Assembly: GCF_000622145.1 (NCBI RefSeq)
Contig: NZ_JHWH01000001.1
Location: 161,678-225,677 of the forward strand
Origin: Paracoccus yeei ATCC BAA-599
GTDB lineage: Bacteria; Pseudomonadota; Alphaproteobacteria; Rhodobacterales; Rhodobacteraceae
DNA length: 64,000 nt
Direction: 5' to 3'
This document shows positions 1-9,311 of the stretch, piece after piece. The first letter of the stretch is position 1. Each line of letters starts with the position of its first letter. The notes beneath the pieces are model-generated. The model saw only the letters and a program-made list of their open reading frames with translations, did not search any database and was not told where the DNA came from. The translations under genes were made by a program, and so were the position numbers.

Positions 1-304
1 TCCTTTGGCCCGCATCCAGGGCGGCTTGCAGATGGGGCGGCAGTTGCGGCGTGCGGGCATCGAGGTCGGCGAAGGCGTCGCCGGGATCGCCCCCGGCCAT
101 CACCGCGCGCAGCCCGTCCAGCGCGGCGGCGATGCTGGCGGCGCGGTCGGCATCGATCACCTCATGCGCGGTGCCAAGGAAACACAGAACCCAGTCTCCG
201 GGCCGCGCCTCGGGCACAAGGCTGAGATCGATCAGATCGCCCCTGGTGTCAGTGCCGGCGATACCGTCGACGGAAACGAGCTTTGCGGGGATGCCCATAC
301 ACAT
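1..304 (-). CDS. hupF: Hydrogenase chaperone HupF (HypC family), 3' end outside window
   Basis: About 101 codons are visible before the left edge cuts the gene. The protein opens [10 protein letters not shown], the MCxGIP signature of HypC/HupF chaperones in which the N-terminal Cys2 holds the Fe(CN)2CO intermediate or contacts the large-subunit precursor. HypC-type beta-barrel sequence ([16 protein letters not shown]) follows. The ATG overlaps the hupD stop (TGATG on the minus strand), so the two are translationally coupled. Its place after hupD and its length, beyond the roughly 80-90 residues usual for HypC, favour HupF, the form thought to protect HupL maturation under oxygen. That choice is inferred from context. 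Confidence 0.85.
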   Translation of the reverse strand, partial: MCMGIPAKLVSVDGIAGTDTRGDLIDLSLVPEARPGDWVLCFLGTAHEVIDADRAASIAAALDGLRAVMAGGDPGDAFADLDARTPQLPPHLQAALDAGQR

Positions 305-921
305 CAGCCGGCCGCAGGAAAGAACCGCGCATCCCCGATACGGCAGGCCAGCGACTCGTCGGGCCGGCCTGTCTCATAGGCGTCGCGCCGGATCGCGGGA
401 TCGGCCAGTTCGCCCTCGGTCGCACCGGGCCGCGCCTCGGCGCCCCATTCGGCCAACCGGCCCAGCGCCACGGCGATGGCATCGGAGATTCGGGCCGCAA
501 CGACATCGCGCAGCCCGCCGCCGTAATCTTCCAGCTCGGCGGGCTGGCAGCCGATCAGCACCATGCGCGGCGGGCAACGTCCCATAAGCTGCGCCGTGGC
601 GATCACCTCCTGAAAGCCGGTCTGATGCAGGCTCATCTTCTTGGCGCCCAGGAAGGCCGGCACCTCGTCGTCCTCGACGATCTTCAGCGTCCCCGGTGCA
701 AGGCCGTAATCCACCGCGTCAAAGACGATCAGCGCATCGGCTTCCTCAAGAAAAGGCAGCAGGTAAAGTCCCTGCGTTCCCCCGTCCAGCAGCCGGACAT
801 GGGACGGCAGCGCGTGACTGTCGGCCAGCGCCTCGACACAACGGACACCGAAACCCTCGTCTGCCCAAAGAACGTTTCCGATCCCGAGAATGAGGATATG
901 TTCAGGATTATGCGCTGGCAT
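304..921 (-). CDS. hupD: Hydrogenase maturation endopeptidase HupD
   Basis: 205 residues, matching the HycI/HupD/HyaD nickel-dependent endopeptidase family that removes the C-terminal tail of the large subunit after nickel insertion. The protein begins [23 protein letters not shown]. The candidate nickel ligands are Glu22 in ADEGFG, Asp68 in VFDAVD and His99 in SLHQTG. The start was chosen because GGGAGGG lies four bases upstream and the GIGN motif then falls at the usual distance; a longer in-frame reading up to 1029 has no family similarity. Its expected substrate is HupL in this window, which still carries the cleavable tail. It is separated from hupC by a 217-bp gap containing a terminator. 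Confidence 0.93.
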   Translation of the reverse strand: MPAHNPEHILILGIGNVLWADEGFGVRCVEALADSHALPSHVRLLDGGTQGLYLLPFLEEADALIVFDAVDYGLAPGTLKIVEDDEVPAFLGAKKMSLHQTGFQEVIATAQLMGRCPPRMVLIGCQPAELEDYGGGLRDVVAARISDAIAVALGRLAEWGAEARPGATEGELADPAIRRDAYETGRPDESLACRIGDARFFPAAG

Positions 922-1047
922 CGGTCCCTCCCAGACCAGGCTCGCGTCCGGCAGGGCCGGCTTTGCACCCCACAGTATACCTTCCACCCTGCCATGCGAG
1001 GCAAAAAGCCGCAGGCGCGCAAAAACCATATATATACCTGATATACA

Positions 1048-1076
1048 ATAAAAATCCCGCCGAGAACGGCGGGATT
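1048..1076 (-). terminator. Rho-independent terminator between hupC and hupD
   Basis: On the minus strand a perfect 10-bp stem AATCCCGCCG / CGGCGGGATT with a TTCT loop (1053-1076) runs directly into TTTTTATTG. This is a textbook intrinsic terminator placed after hupSLEC and before hupD. It should reduce or stop read-through, so hupDF would be at a lower level or use its own promoter. A TATACT -10-like hexamer occurs downstream near 970, without a well-spaced -35. Confidence 0.85.
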
Positions 1077-1138
1077 CACGACGGACGAATGGCTAGCACC
1101 CTTCCATTTTCACCTATAGCTGGAAGGCTTCGTTCCAG

Positions 1139-1885
1139 TCAGTCCTTCCGGTCATCCTTGAAAGTGCGGTGCCCGGAAATCATGGTCGAGACCATGGATT
1201 GGCGCGACATGATGTCTTCGCGGACCGCCACATAGATATGGACGATCACGAAGATGACGATCCACCACATGCCGATGCGATGCAGCGTATGCAGGCGCTG
1301 CGTGTTCTGCACCAGATCCTGGGCCCAGCCGAACAGCGTGTAGAACACGCTGTCACGCCCCGCCCCTTCGGCATAAAGCGCGAAGCCTGTAACGATCATG
1401 AAGCTCAGCCCGACCGTCATGAACAGGAACATCGCAAGCTGCGCCAGCGGGTTGTGCCCGACATATTTCTTGGGTTCTTTCTCGAGAAAGAAATACCAGC
1501 GCAGTTCGAACAGCAACTCGCTCCAGAACCGGCGGGAAAAGACCGGCACATAGAACAGCTGTCTGGCATGGTGGTTGCCCATGAAGGCCCAGTAGATGCG
1601 GCCGAAAAAGCCCACGGTCAGGATCATCGCCGCCGCGAAATGGGCAAATCGGATATAGCCGAAGACGAACTGGTCATAGGCTTCGGCGATCTGCATCGAG
1701 GGCGGCGGACGGCCGATGAACCAGCCGGTCACGCACAGGACCATGATGCAGGCGGCATTGACCCAGTGCCAGATCCGGACCGGTGTCTCATAGACATAAA
1801 CCGAGGTTTGTCGCGTCACCTGATGCGCGGCGCCCAGCGCGCGGCCCTCGAAATGATGGTCGTCAGAGGCGTGGCTGTCGGTCAT
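1139..1885 (-). CDS. hupC: Ni/Fe-hydrogenase b-type cytochrome subunit
   Basis: 248 residues. This is the di-heme cytochrome b (HupC/HyaC/HoxZ family) that anchors HupSL to the membrane and passes electrons from H2 oxidation to the quinone pool. There are four hydrophobic segments: about residues 37-55, 75-95, 145-165 and 200-220. Histidines suited to heme ligation are visible in RIWHWVN, RFAHFAAAM, RLHTLHRIG and IVHIYVAVRED. The gene starts four bases after hupE and is followed by the intrinsic terminator at 1048-1076, so it looks like the last gene of a hupSLEC transcription unit. Confidence 0.95.
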   Translation of the reverse strand: MTDSHASDDHHFEGRALGAAHQVTRQTSVYVYETPVRIWHWVNAACIMVLCVTGWFIGRPPPSMQIAEAYDQFVFGYIRFAHFAAAMILTVGFFGRIYWAFMGNHHARQLFYVPVFSRRFWSELLFELRWYFFLEKEPKKYVGHNPLAQLAMFLFMTVGLSFMIVTGFALYAEGAGRDSVFYTLFGWAQDLVQNTQRLHTLHRIGMWWIVIFVIVHIYVAVREDIMSRQSMVSTMISGHRTFKDDRKD

Positions 1886-1889
1886 GGGG

Positions 1890-2474
1890 TCAGCCTCCGG
1901 CCATCAGGGCAAGGCCCGCCGCGGCGATGCCGGACCCCGAAAGGGTCTGCAGCAGCCGGGCCGCGCGGCCATCCGCGATCCTCCGTGCGATGCCGATCCC
2001 CACCAGGTGCAGGCCCGCGGTCGAGATCAGGAAGCCCGCCATATAAGCCATCGCATTGCCATGTGCCTCGGTCGCATGGGCGTGGCCATGGCAGGCGGCG
2101 AACAGCCCGATCGCGGCCAGCGAGGCAAGCGTCAGCGCCTTCGGCTGCGCCCGGCGCGAGACCGCAGTCAAAAGGCCGAGGGCCACCACCGACAGCACGA
2201 TCCAGGTCTCGACCATCGGGATCGGCACGCCGGCCCAGGAGATCAGCGCCCCGGCCCCCATGGCCGCCATGAAGGTCGCCGCCCCCAGCCAGAAGCGGTG
2301 CGGCACCACGAAGCCCGACCACAGCCCCACCGCCAGCATCGCCAGCAGGTGATCCGGCCCGAAAACCGGATGCTGAAGCCCCGCGACAAGACCCGAAGTC
2401 TCGCCGTGGCCGGTATGGGCGGCGGCGGGCCCGGCGAGGGCCAGCGAGAAAACGGTCAGAAGGAATTTATTCAT
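1890..2474 (-). CDS. hupE: HupE/UreJ family nickel permease-like protein
   Basis: 194 residues with a signal peptide ending PAAAH and about six membrane segments. It carries the family motif HPVFGPDHLLAMLAVGLW (residues 35-52). HupE proteins mediate nickel uptake for hydrogenase synthesis in rhizobia, so the expected role is supplying nickel for HupL. It sits 15 bases after hupL and just before hupC. In the Rhodobacter capsulatus order I know, hupC directly follows hupL, so hupE looks inserted into the structural operon here. Function is inferred from family and position. Confidence 0.9.
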   Translation of the reverse strand: MNKFLLTVFSLALAGPAAAHTGHGETSGLVAGLQHPVFGPDHLLAMLAVGLWSGFVVPHRFWLGAATFMAAMGAGALISWAGVPIPMVETWIVLSVVALGLLTAVSRRAQPKALTLASLAAIGLFAACHGHAHATEAHGNAMAYMAGFLISTAGLHLVGIGIARRIADGRAARLLQTLSGSGIAAAGLALMAGG

Positions 2475-2489
2475 CGCATCGGTCCTTTC

Positions 2490-4283
2490 TCAGCGCACCT
2501 TGACGGTGGCGAGTTCCTCGCCGCCAGGCGACATGACATGGGTGGAACAGGCAAGGCAGGGATCGAAACTGTGCAGCGTCCGCAGGATCTCGACCGGCTC
2601 GTCGGGGCGTTCCATCGGGGTGTTCATCAGGCTGGCCTCGAAGGCGCCGATATTGCCCTGGGTGTCACGCGGGCTGCCGTTCCACGTCGTCGGGACCACA
2701 CATTGATAGTTCTCGATGCGGCCATCCTTGATGCGGATCCAGTGGCCCAGCGCGCCGCGCGGCGCCTCGGTCATACCGACGCCCTTTGCCTCTTTCGGCC
2801 AGGTCGAGGGATCCCATTTCTCGACATTGGCCGTGGTCTGGTCGCCGTTCCTGATGTTGCGGATCAGCTTGTCGAAGAAATGCTTCTGCAAACGGCCGCA
2901 ATATTCCGATTCCAGCGCCCGCGCGGCCGTGCGCCCAAGCGTCGAAAACAGTGCCGAGACCGGAAGCTCCATGGTCCGCAGCAAGCCCTCGACCTGGTTC
3001 CTGATATCCTCATGCCCCTTGGCATAGCCGACGATATAGCGCGCCAGCGGCCCCACCTCCATCGCATGGCCCCGCCAGCGCGGCGCCTTGATCCAGGAAT
3101 ATTTGGCGCTTTCGTCAAGCTGTTCGATATTGGTCTTGGTACCCTTGAAGTTCGGTCCCAGCTCGAACTTCGGGCTGGTCTCGCCATCCCAGGGGTGCAG
3201 GCCCTTGCCCGGCTCGCCATAGGTGTACCACGAGTGATCGACGAATTCCTGGATCTGCTCGGGGTCGCGGGGATCGACATCATGCACCTCATCGAGGTTG
3301 CCGTTGATGATCGCGCCACGCGGCAGATGCAGCTGATCCGCCTCGAAATTGTTCGGATGCTCGGGGATGTCGCCGTAGGCCAGCACCGATTGCGACGACA
3401 GCCCGCCGCCATAAAGCCAGTTCCTGTAGAACCCGCCGATGGCGATCACATCCGGGATGTAGACGTTGCGATTGAACTCGTTGCACAGATCGATGATGGA
3501 GCTGACCACATTCAGCCGCTCCATGTTGATCGCGCCGACCGACCCGGTACCGTCGATGTTGATCGGGCAGGGAACGCCGCCGACCAACCAGTTCGGATGC
3601 GGGTTCTTGCCGCCAAAGATCGTGTGGACCTTGACGATCTCCTTCTGCAGATCCAGTGCCTCGAGATAATGGGTGGTGGCCATCAGATCGGCCTCGGGCG
3701 GCAGCTTGTAGGCCGGATTGTCCCAATAGCCGTTCTTGAACAGCCCGAGCTGTCCGGATTCGACGAATCTCTTCAATCGGTTCTGCACATCGCGGAAATA
3801 TCCGGGGCTTGAAAGCGGGTGTGAAGGTGACACCATCTGCTGCAATTCGCTGGTCGCCTTGGGATCGGCGCGCAGCGCATTGACCGGATTCACCCAGTCC
3901 AGCGCATGCAGGTGGTAGAAGTGAACCACATGGTCATGGATCTGCAGGTTCAGTTGCATCATGTTGCGGATCGAATTGGCATTGTCCGGGATCTGGATGC
4001 CCAGCGCGTCCTCGACCGCGCGTACGCTGGTCAGTGCGTGCGTCCCGGTGCAGACACCGCAGATCCGTTCGACGAAGGCCCAGGCGTCGCGCGGGTCGCG
4101 GCCCTTGACGATGACCTCGAGCCCGCGCCACATCGTGCCGGTCGAAACCGCGTTGCGGATGACGCCCTGGTCATCCACGTTCACCTCGCAGCGCATATGG
4201 CCTTCGATCCGGGTGACCGGATCGACCACGATACGGCGGCCGGAGGTGTCGAGGGTAAAGCCGTTCGGCGTATTGATCGTCAT
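2490..4283 (-). CDS. hupL: Uptake [NiFe]-hydrogenase large subunit
   Basis: 597 residues, normal for group 1 membrane-bound hydrogenases. The N-terminal nickel-binding motif is [13 protein letters not shown]. The C-terminal motif DPCLACSTH is followed by a 15-residue tail, [15 protein letters not shown], which is the peptide expected to be removed after His by HupD. These four Cys hold the Ni-Fe(CN)2CO centre that splits H2. [10 protein letters not shown] near residue 25 is the conserved L0 region. The gene begins three bases after the hupS stop, so expression is coupled. The mature protein should be exported with HupS through Tat to the periplasmic face. Confidence 0.98.
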   Translation of the reverse strand: MTINTPNGFTLDTSGRRIVVDPVTRIEGHMRCEVNVDDQGVIRNAVSTGTMWRGLEVIVKGRDPRDAWAFVERICGVCTGTHALTSVRAVEDALGIQIPDNANSIRNMMQLNLQIHDHVVHFYHLHALDWVNPVNALRADPKATSELQQMVSPSHPLSSPGYFRDVQNRLKRFVESGQLGLFKNGYWDNPAYKLPPEADLMATTHYLEALDLQKEIVKVHTIFGGKNPHPNWLVGGVPCPINIDGTGSVGAINMERLNVVSSIIDLCNEFNRNVYIPDVIAIGGFYRNWLYGGGLSSQSVLAYGDIPEHPNNFEADQLHLPRGAIINGNLDEVHDVDPRDPEQIQEFVDHSWYTYGEPGKGLHPWDGETSPKFELGPNFKGTKTNIEQLDESAKYSWIKAPRWRGHAMEVGPLARYIVGYAKGHEDIRNQVEGLLRTMELPVSALFSTLGRTAARALESEYCGRLQKHFFDKLIRNIRNGDQTTANVEKWDPSTWPKEAKGVGMTEAPRGALGHWIRIKDGRIENYQCVVPTTWNGSPRDTQGNIGAFEASLMNTPMERPDEPVEILRTLHSFDPCLACSTHVMSPGGEELATVKVR

Positions 4284-4286
4284 GGT

Positions 4287-5384
4287 TCAGCCCTCGGATT
4301 TTTCGGGAAGGGTGGTCTGGGACTTTTTCTGCGCCCGCTTCAGCGCCGAGATCGCCGCATGGACGGCGACCGCGCCGCCCACCGCACCCGCTGCCGTCAG
4401 GCCGATCTTGTCGGCATTGGCCTCGACCCCGAAGGCCTTGACGTTGGTCAGGCGGTCATAGAACGAGCCCTGATCCCAGAACCCGTCCTCGGAGCAGCCG
4501 ATGCAACCATGCCCGGACTGGATCGGGAACGACACGCCTTCGTTCCAGCGCACGGTGGAACAGGCATTGTAGGTGGTCGGGCCCTTGCAGCCCATCTTGT
4601 AAAGGCAATAGCCCTTTTTCGCGTTTTCGTCGTCCCAGTGCTCGACGAACTGTCCGGCATCGAAATGCGGGCGGCGATAGCATTTGTCGTGGATGCGCTG
4701 GCTGTAGAACATCTTGGGCCGGCCCTGGCGATCCAGTTCCGGCATCCGGTCGAAGGTCAGCATATAGGTGATCACGCCGGTCATCACCTCGGCAATCGGC
4801 GGACAGCCCGGCACCTTGATGATCGGCTTGTCCAGAATGACCTTGTGCACCGGGGTCGCCCGCGTCGGGTTGGGCGCGGCGGCCTGCACGCAGCCATAGC
4901 TGGCGCAGGCCCCCCACGAGATGATCGCTTTCGCATCCTTCGCGGCATGGCGCAGCTTTTCGACGAAAGGCTTGCCGCCGGTGATGCAATACATGCCATC
5001 TTCATTCAGCGGCGGATTGCCCTCGACGGCCAGGATATAGTTGCCCTTGTATTTCTCGATCGTCTCCTCGAACGCGGCCTCCGCCGCGTGGCCCGCCGCC
5101 GCCATCAGCGTGTCGTCATAATCAAGGCTGATCATCGACAGCACCACATCCTTGGCCAGCGGATGGGCCGAGCGGATGAAGCTTTCCGAGCAGCAGGTGC
5201 ATTCCAGGCCATGCACCCAGATGACGGGGGTGCGGGGCTTGGTCTCCATCGCATGGGCGATCTTGGGCACGAAGGCCGGGCCAAGGCCAAGCGCGGCCGC
5301 CGTCAGCGAGCAATATTTCATGAAGCTGCGGCGGGTGATCCCCTGCCGGCGCATGACGTCATAGAAGGTTTCGATCCCAGACAC
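4287..5384 (-). CDS. hupS: Uptake [NiFe]-hydrogenase small subunit, Tat-exported
   Basis: About 365 residues with a twin-arginine signal ([10 protein letters not shown] followed by a hydrophobic stretch ending IAHA). Cys residues for the proximal [4Fe-4S] cluster start at [10 protein letters not shown]; further Cys motifs for the medial and distal clusters are CRRPHF.., [11 protein letters not shown] and [11 protein letters not shown]-terminal hydrophobic anchor lies near [17 protein letters not shown] chose the GTG at 5384 because GGGAGGA lies five bases upstream and it gives the usual start just before [16 protein letters not shown]. An in-frame ATG at 5414 has no ribosome site. Together with HupL and HupC it forms the H2:quinone oxidoreductase. 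Confidence 0.95.
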   Translation of the reverse strand: MSGIETFYDVMRRQGITRRSFMKYCSLTAAALGLGPAFVPKIAHAMETKPRTPVIWVHGLECTCCSESFIRSAHPLAKDVVLSMISLDYDDTLMAAAGHAAEAAFEETIEKYKGNYILAVEGNPPLNEDGMYCITGGKPFVEKLRHAAKDAKAIISWGACASYGCVQAAAPNPTRATPVHKVILDKPIIKVPGCPPIAEVMTGVITYMLTFDRMPELDRQGRPKMFYSQRIHDKCYRRPHFDAGQFVEHWDDENAKKGYCLYKMGCKGPTTYNACSTVRWNEGVSFPIQSGHGCIGCSEDGFWDQGSFYDRLTNVKAFGVEANADKIGLTAAGAVGGAVAVHAAISALKRAQKKSQTTLPEKSEG

Positions 5385-5595
5385 ACTGTCCTCCCTGGCC
5401 TCCGGCCCCGCCATGCAAAACAGCGAGCGGGGCGTGAATTCGCGTGGTATTCAATGGGATGCAGAAGTCGGCGCCCCGAGGCAAAGACAAAATGCCGCGG
5501 ACGAAAAGGACGTTTTTCCTTCAGGTTTCAGATGCTTGCTCAGGATCAGTCACAGGCTGCGTGGTTGCCATGCGGCCAGCGGCGGGCCGGGATGG
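5385..5595 (-). promoter_or_regulatory. hypF-hupS intergenic region, probable hupSL promoter
   Basis: This 211-bp gap is the only sizeable break within the hup cluster upstream of the structural genes, so the H2-responsive promoter of hupSL most likely lies here. I see no clear -24/-12 sigma54 element. A TTGAAT hexamer about 60 bases before the hupS GTG could be a -35 but lacks a convincing -10. The partner regulator HupR is not encoded in this window. Confidence 0.4.
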
Positions 5596-7860
5596 TCATT
5601 CAGTTTCCGCCCCGCGCAGATGCCGCGCGGCAGCAATCATCGCCTGCCCCAATGCGATGCCGCCATCGCCCGCCGGCGTGAGGCGATGTGCCAGCACTGG
5701 CACCCCGGGCAACATCCGGTGCAACAGGTCCAGGCAATAGCGGGTCAGCATGGCATTCTGAAAGCAGCCCCCCGACAGCGCGACGGCCTCGGCCTTGCCC
5801 GTCTCGACAAGCCGCGCGGCGCGACCGATGAAGGCCTCGGCAAGGCCCGCGTGAAACCGTGCGGCACACAGACCCGGCGGACTTGCGGCCGCCAAAGCCT
5901 TCCGCAACTGACCGAAAAGCGGCGCAGGGTCAATTTCGGCCTTATCCTCACCCAGGTCGAGCCCCGGAACCCCTGCCGGGCCGAATTCACGCGCGAGGGC
6001 TTCAAGACGCATCGCGGCCTCACCCTCGTAGCTCTGGCGCATCGGGCACAGCCCCAGCACGGCGGCGACGGCGTCAAACAGCCTGCCGGCGCTTGACGAG
6101 AGCGGCGCGTTGACCCCGGCCAGCGCCATGCGGCGGATTACCTCGCGCGGGGCGTCGGGGAACAGCGCATCCGCCCAGTCGCTCAGGCCCGCCTGATCCA
6201 GCCGCATCACCGCATTGCGCCAGGGTTCGGCCTGCGCGCGATCCCCTCCGGGCAGCGGGGCAGCCCGCAGATGGGCAATGCGCGTGATGTCGAGATAATC
6301 GCCCAGCAGGATCTCGCCGCCCCAGAGCGTGCCATCGGGTCCAAGCCCCAGGCCGTCCAGCACGATGGCCGCGACCGGACCGCCCTCTAGCGGCCAGAGG
6401 TTTTCCGCCATGGCTGCGGCCATATGGGCATGATGGTGCTGCACATGCACGACCGGCAGGCCAGCGGCCTCGGCCCGCCGCGTGCTTTGAAAGCCCGGGT
6501 GCAGATCGCAGGCGGCAAGGACCGGCTGATGCCCGAACAGCTCGGCATAGTCGCGCCGCGCGCGGTCATATTCCTCCAGCGTCAGCGCGTCGCCCAGATC
6601 ACCCAGATGATGCGACAGCATCGCCTGTCCGTCTTTCAGCAGACAGATTGCCGCCTTCATTTCGGCCCCGAAGGCAATGACCTGCGGCGCGGTTTCAAAG
6701 CCCTGTGGCAGCGGCTGCGTCCCCGGTACCCGCCCCCGGCCCCGTCGCAACACCATCGGCGGATCGCTGCGTTCCACCCCGTCGTCCAGCCGTCGAACGA
6801 TCTCGCGGTCATGCATCAGAAAGCCATCGGCAAAGGCGCCCAGTTTCGCCCGCGCCTCGTCCAGCCCGATCACCTGCGGCTCGCCCGACAGGTTGCCGCT
6901 GGTCATCACCAGCATCCCGTCGAACGCCGCGATCAGCAGATGGTGCACCGGCGTATAGGGCAGCATGACCCCCAGATCGCGCATGCCGGGGGCCACGGCC
7001 TTGGGCAAGGTGCCGCGCGATGGCACCAGAACCACCGGCGCTGCCGGATCGCGCAACAGGTGCCAGTCCGCCTCGGACGGCAAGGCGTGGGCGGCGATGA
7101 CCCGAGCGCTGCCCATCAGCGCGAAAGGCTTTGACGGGCGCTGCTTGCGGGCACGCAACAGCGCAAGGGCGGCCGGATTGGCCGCATCGCAGGCCAGATG
7201 AAAGCCGCCAAGGCCCCGGACCGCCAGCACCCGCCCGGCGCGCAGCGCCAAGGTCGCCTGCGCGATGGGATCTCCGGGAACCTCGTGCCCGGCCGCTTCG
7301 AACCAAAGCCTTGGCCCGCAGGAGGGGCAGGCGATGGGCTGGGCGTGGAACCGGCGATCGGCAGGGTTGGCATATTCCGCCGCGCAGTCTGGGCAAAGCG
7401 CGAACGCCGCCATCGAGCTGCGCTCTCGGTCATAGGGCAGCCCCTTGAGGATTGAAAAGCGCGGCCCGCAATGGGTGCAGTTGGTGAAGGCATAGCTCTG
7501 CCGACGCCCCGGCGACATGATCTCGGCCAGACAGTCGGGACAGGTCGCGGCATCGGGCGTGACCCGGGTGCGCGCGCCCGGATCGCCGCTTTCGGCGATG
7601 ACGAAGCCTTCGGGGCGCCGCCTGAATGTATGGGGCACGGTCTCCACCACCTCGACACGGGCCAGCGGCGGAGCCTGGTCGCGCAGGGCCCGCAGGAGCG
7701 CCTGCGGCGGCACCGGGGCGACGCGGATCAGCACGCCCTCGGCATCGTTCAGGACCTCGCCTCGCAGCGCCATCTGCTGCGCGAGTTTCCACACGAAGGG
7801 TCGATACCCCACACCCTGCACCTGTCCCCGGACACGGATCGCAGCACCGGTTTCCTGCAT
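5596..7860 (-). CDS. hypF: Carbamoyltransferase HypF
   Basis: 754 residues. HypF converts carbamoyl phosphate to a thiocarboxamide on HypE, the source of the CN ligands of the [NiFe] site. Visible order: acylphosphatase-like domain with RVRGQVQGVGYRPFVWKLA at the N-terminus; two zinc fingers of the CPDC..CTHC and CPDC..CPSC type near residues 105-180; a YrdC-like domain; and a Kae1-like C-terminal domain with VQHHHAHMAAAM and GGCFQNAMLT. The start at 7860 gives the family start; the reading frame continues upstream only as an antisense shadow of hupV. It follows hupV by 17 bases, as in the Rhodobacter hupTUV-hypF arrangement. Confidence 0.96.
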   Translation of the reverse strand: MQETGAAIRVRGQVQGVGYRPFVWKLAQQMALRGEVLNDAEGVLIRVAPVPPQALLRALRDQAPPLARVEVVETVPHTFRRRPEGFVIAESGDPGARTRVTPDAATCPDCLAEIMSPGRRQSYAFTNCTHCGPRFSILKGLPYDRERSSMAAFALCPDCAAEYANPADRRFHAQPIACPSCGPRLWFEAAGHEVPGDPIAQATLALRAGRVLAVRGLGGFHLACDAANPAALALLRARKQRPSKPFALMGSARVIAAHALPSEADWHLLRDPAAPVVLVPSRGTLPKAVAPGMRDLGVMLPYTPVHHLLIAAFDGMLVMTSGNLSGEPQVIGLDEARAKLGAFADGFLMHDREIVRRLDDGVERSDPPMVLRRGRGRVPGTQPLPQGFETAPQVIAFGAEMKAAICLLKDGQAMLSHHLGDLGDALTLEEYDRARRDYAELFGHQPVLAACDLHPGFQSTRRAEAAGLPVVHVQHHHAHMAAAMAENLWPLEGGPVAAIVLDGLGLGPDGTLWGGEILLGDYLDITRIAHLRAAPLPGGDRAQAEPWRNAVMRLDQAGLSDWADALFPDAPREVIRRMALAGVNAPLSSSAGRLFDAVAAVLGLCPMRQSYEGEAAMRLEALAREFGPAGVPGLDLGEDKAEIDPAPLFGQLRKALAAASPPGLCAARFHAGLAEAFIGRAARLVETGKAEAVALSGGCFQNAMLTRYCLDLLHRMLPGVPVLAHRLTPAGDGGIALGQAMIAAARHLRGAETE

Positions 7861-7877
7861 GACCCTCTCCCGTGGCG

Positions 7878-9311
7878 TCAATGCACGGTGCAGACCATGC
7901 AGGGGTCGAAACTGCGCACGATATGCTGCACGCTTAGCGGTGTTTCCTCGCCCTCGGACACAGGTGCGCCCACCAGCGCCGCCTCCAGTGCGCCGGGCGT
8001 CCCGGCGCTGTCGCGCGGCGAAAAGTTCCAGGTCGTCGGCGCGACGATCTGATAAAGCGCGATGCGCCCCCGCTCGATCCGCAGCCAATGGCCAAGCGCA
8101 CCGCGCGCCGCCTCGACCAGACCTTCGCCCTCGCCGTCGCGCAGGGTGACCGGCCCGGTGATGAACCGCGCCTCGGGCGTGATGCCACGGGCCAGGTCCT
8201 CCATCAGCATCTGCGTGCGGGCCAGTTCCAGCAGGCGCGCCGCCACCCGCGCCAGCACCCCGCCCCCGGCAAGATCGCGCGCCAGAGGATGGCCGTCGAT
8301 GACCTGGCGTGCCAGGGCGCCGGTCTCCATCACCCGGCCCTGATAGCGCGGCGCCTTGCACCAGCTGTAGGCGCTGTCCCGCATCGTCTCGTCCGGTTCC
8401 GTCATCCCGCGCGCGGGATGCGAGGCATTTCCCAGCATCCAGGAATGGCTGAGATCTTCGGTGATCGCCGTCGTCTCCAGCGCAGCCGGCGCGCCCAGCC
8501 ATGCGCCGGGCGCGAAACCATGGCCGTTCTCCAGCGGATAGGCCCCGAAAGACAGGTAGCGCCCCTGCCCGCGCCCCTGCCCGGACAGATCAAGATCCGC
8601 CGCGATCTCAAGAAAAAGCCCGGCATCGCCGCGATCCCAGGCCAGCAGGGCCGCAGTGGAATTCAGCGCCGCGAAGGCCTCGACCGGCGCACCGAAAACC
8701 ACGGTTTCCAGATGGCCGCGAAAGGCGGCAAGGCTGGCAAGGATTCGGATCCGATCACGCGCCGTCGGCGCGCGGGTGACGCCGCCCGGCTGAATCGCCA
8801 GGGTATGGGGCCATTTGCCTGCCAGCATGCCAAGGACATGCATCAGCCCCGCCCGCGCCTCGACCGTGGCACGCTGCGCACCGCCGGCCATCGCGGCGAA
8901 GCGGTCCACCGCGCGCGGATACCAGGCCCGTCCGGCATAGGCTGTGCGGGTAAAATCCGGCATGAAGAACAGGTTGAAATGCGTCAGATGATCCGAGACA
9001 TTCTCGATCGCATGGATCAGCGCCGCAATCCGTTCGCCCTGCGGCTCGGGGGTCATGCCGCAGGCCTGTGCCAGCGCCCGCGCCGCTGCTGCCGACTGGC
9101 TGATCGAGCAGATGCCGCAGATGCGCGGCACGATGGTCAGCGCATCGCGCGGGTCCTTGCCGGGCAGCATCCGCTCGAACCCGCGATAAAGCGGCGAGTT
9201 CACCCGAGCCGAGGCGACCACGCCGTCGCGAATGTCAAGCTGCACCTCAAGATCGCCCTCGACCCTGTTGAAGGGGCCGACGATCAGCCGTCCGCCTGCC
9301 TCGCCGCTCAT
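7878..9311 (-). CDS. hupV: Regulatory (H2-sensing) hydrogenase large subunit
   Basis: 477 residues, HupV/HoxC family. The N-terminal nickel motif is PRICGICSIS and the C-terminal motif is DPCMVCTVH. The protein ends exactly at that His, so there is no cleavable tail. This is the hallmark of sensor hydrogenases, which mature without an endopeptidase and stay cytoplasmic. The ATG overlaps the hupU stop by four bases (ATGA). With HupU it should sense H2 and modulate HupT. The contrast with HupL in the same cluster makes the assignment firm. Confidence 0.96.
   Translation of the reverse strand: MSGEAGGRLIVGPFNRVEGDLEVQLDIRDGVVASARVNSPLYRGFERMLPGKDPRDALTIVPRICGICSISQSAAAARALAQACGMTPEPQGERIAALIHAIENVSDHLTHFNLFFMPDFTRTAYAGRAWYPRAVDRFAAMAGGAQRATVEARAGLMHVLGMLAGKWPHTLAIQPGGVTRAPTARDRIRILASLAAFRGHLETVVFGAPVEAFAALNSTAALLAWDRGDAGLFLEIAADLDLSGQGRGQGRYLSFGAYPLENGHGFAPGAWLGAPAALETTAITEDLSHSWMLGNASHPARGMTEPDETMRDSAYSWCKAPRYQGRVMETGALARQVIDGHPLARDLAGGGVLARVAARLLELARTQMLMEDLARGITPEARFITGPVTLRDGEGEGLVEAARGALGHWLRIERGRIALYQIVAPTTWNFSPRDSAGTPGALEAALVGAPVSEGEETPLSVQHIVRSFDPCMVCTVH

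Noticed and set aside
1884..3812. A 642-codon plus-strand frame opposite hupE/hupL
   Set aside because: Shadow of hupL; no ribosome site or recognisable sequence.
5384..5414. ATG at 5414 as the hupS start
   Set aside because: No ribosome site precedes it, whereas GGGAGGA sits five bases before the GTG at 5384 and gives the family start.
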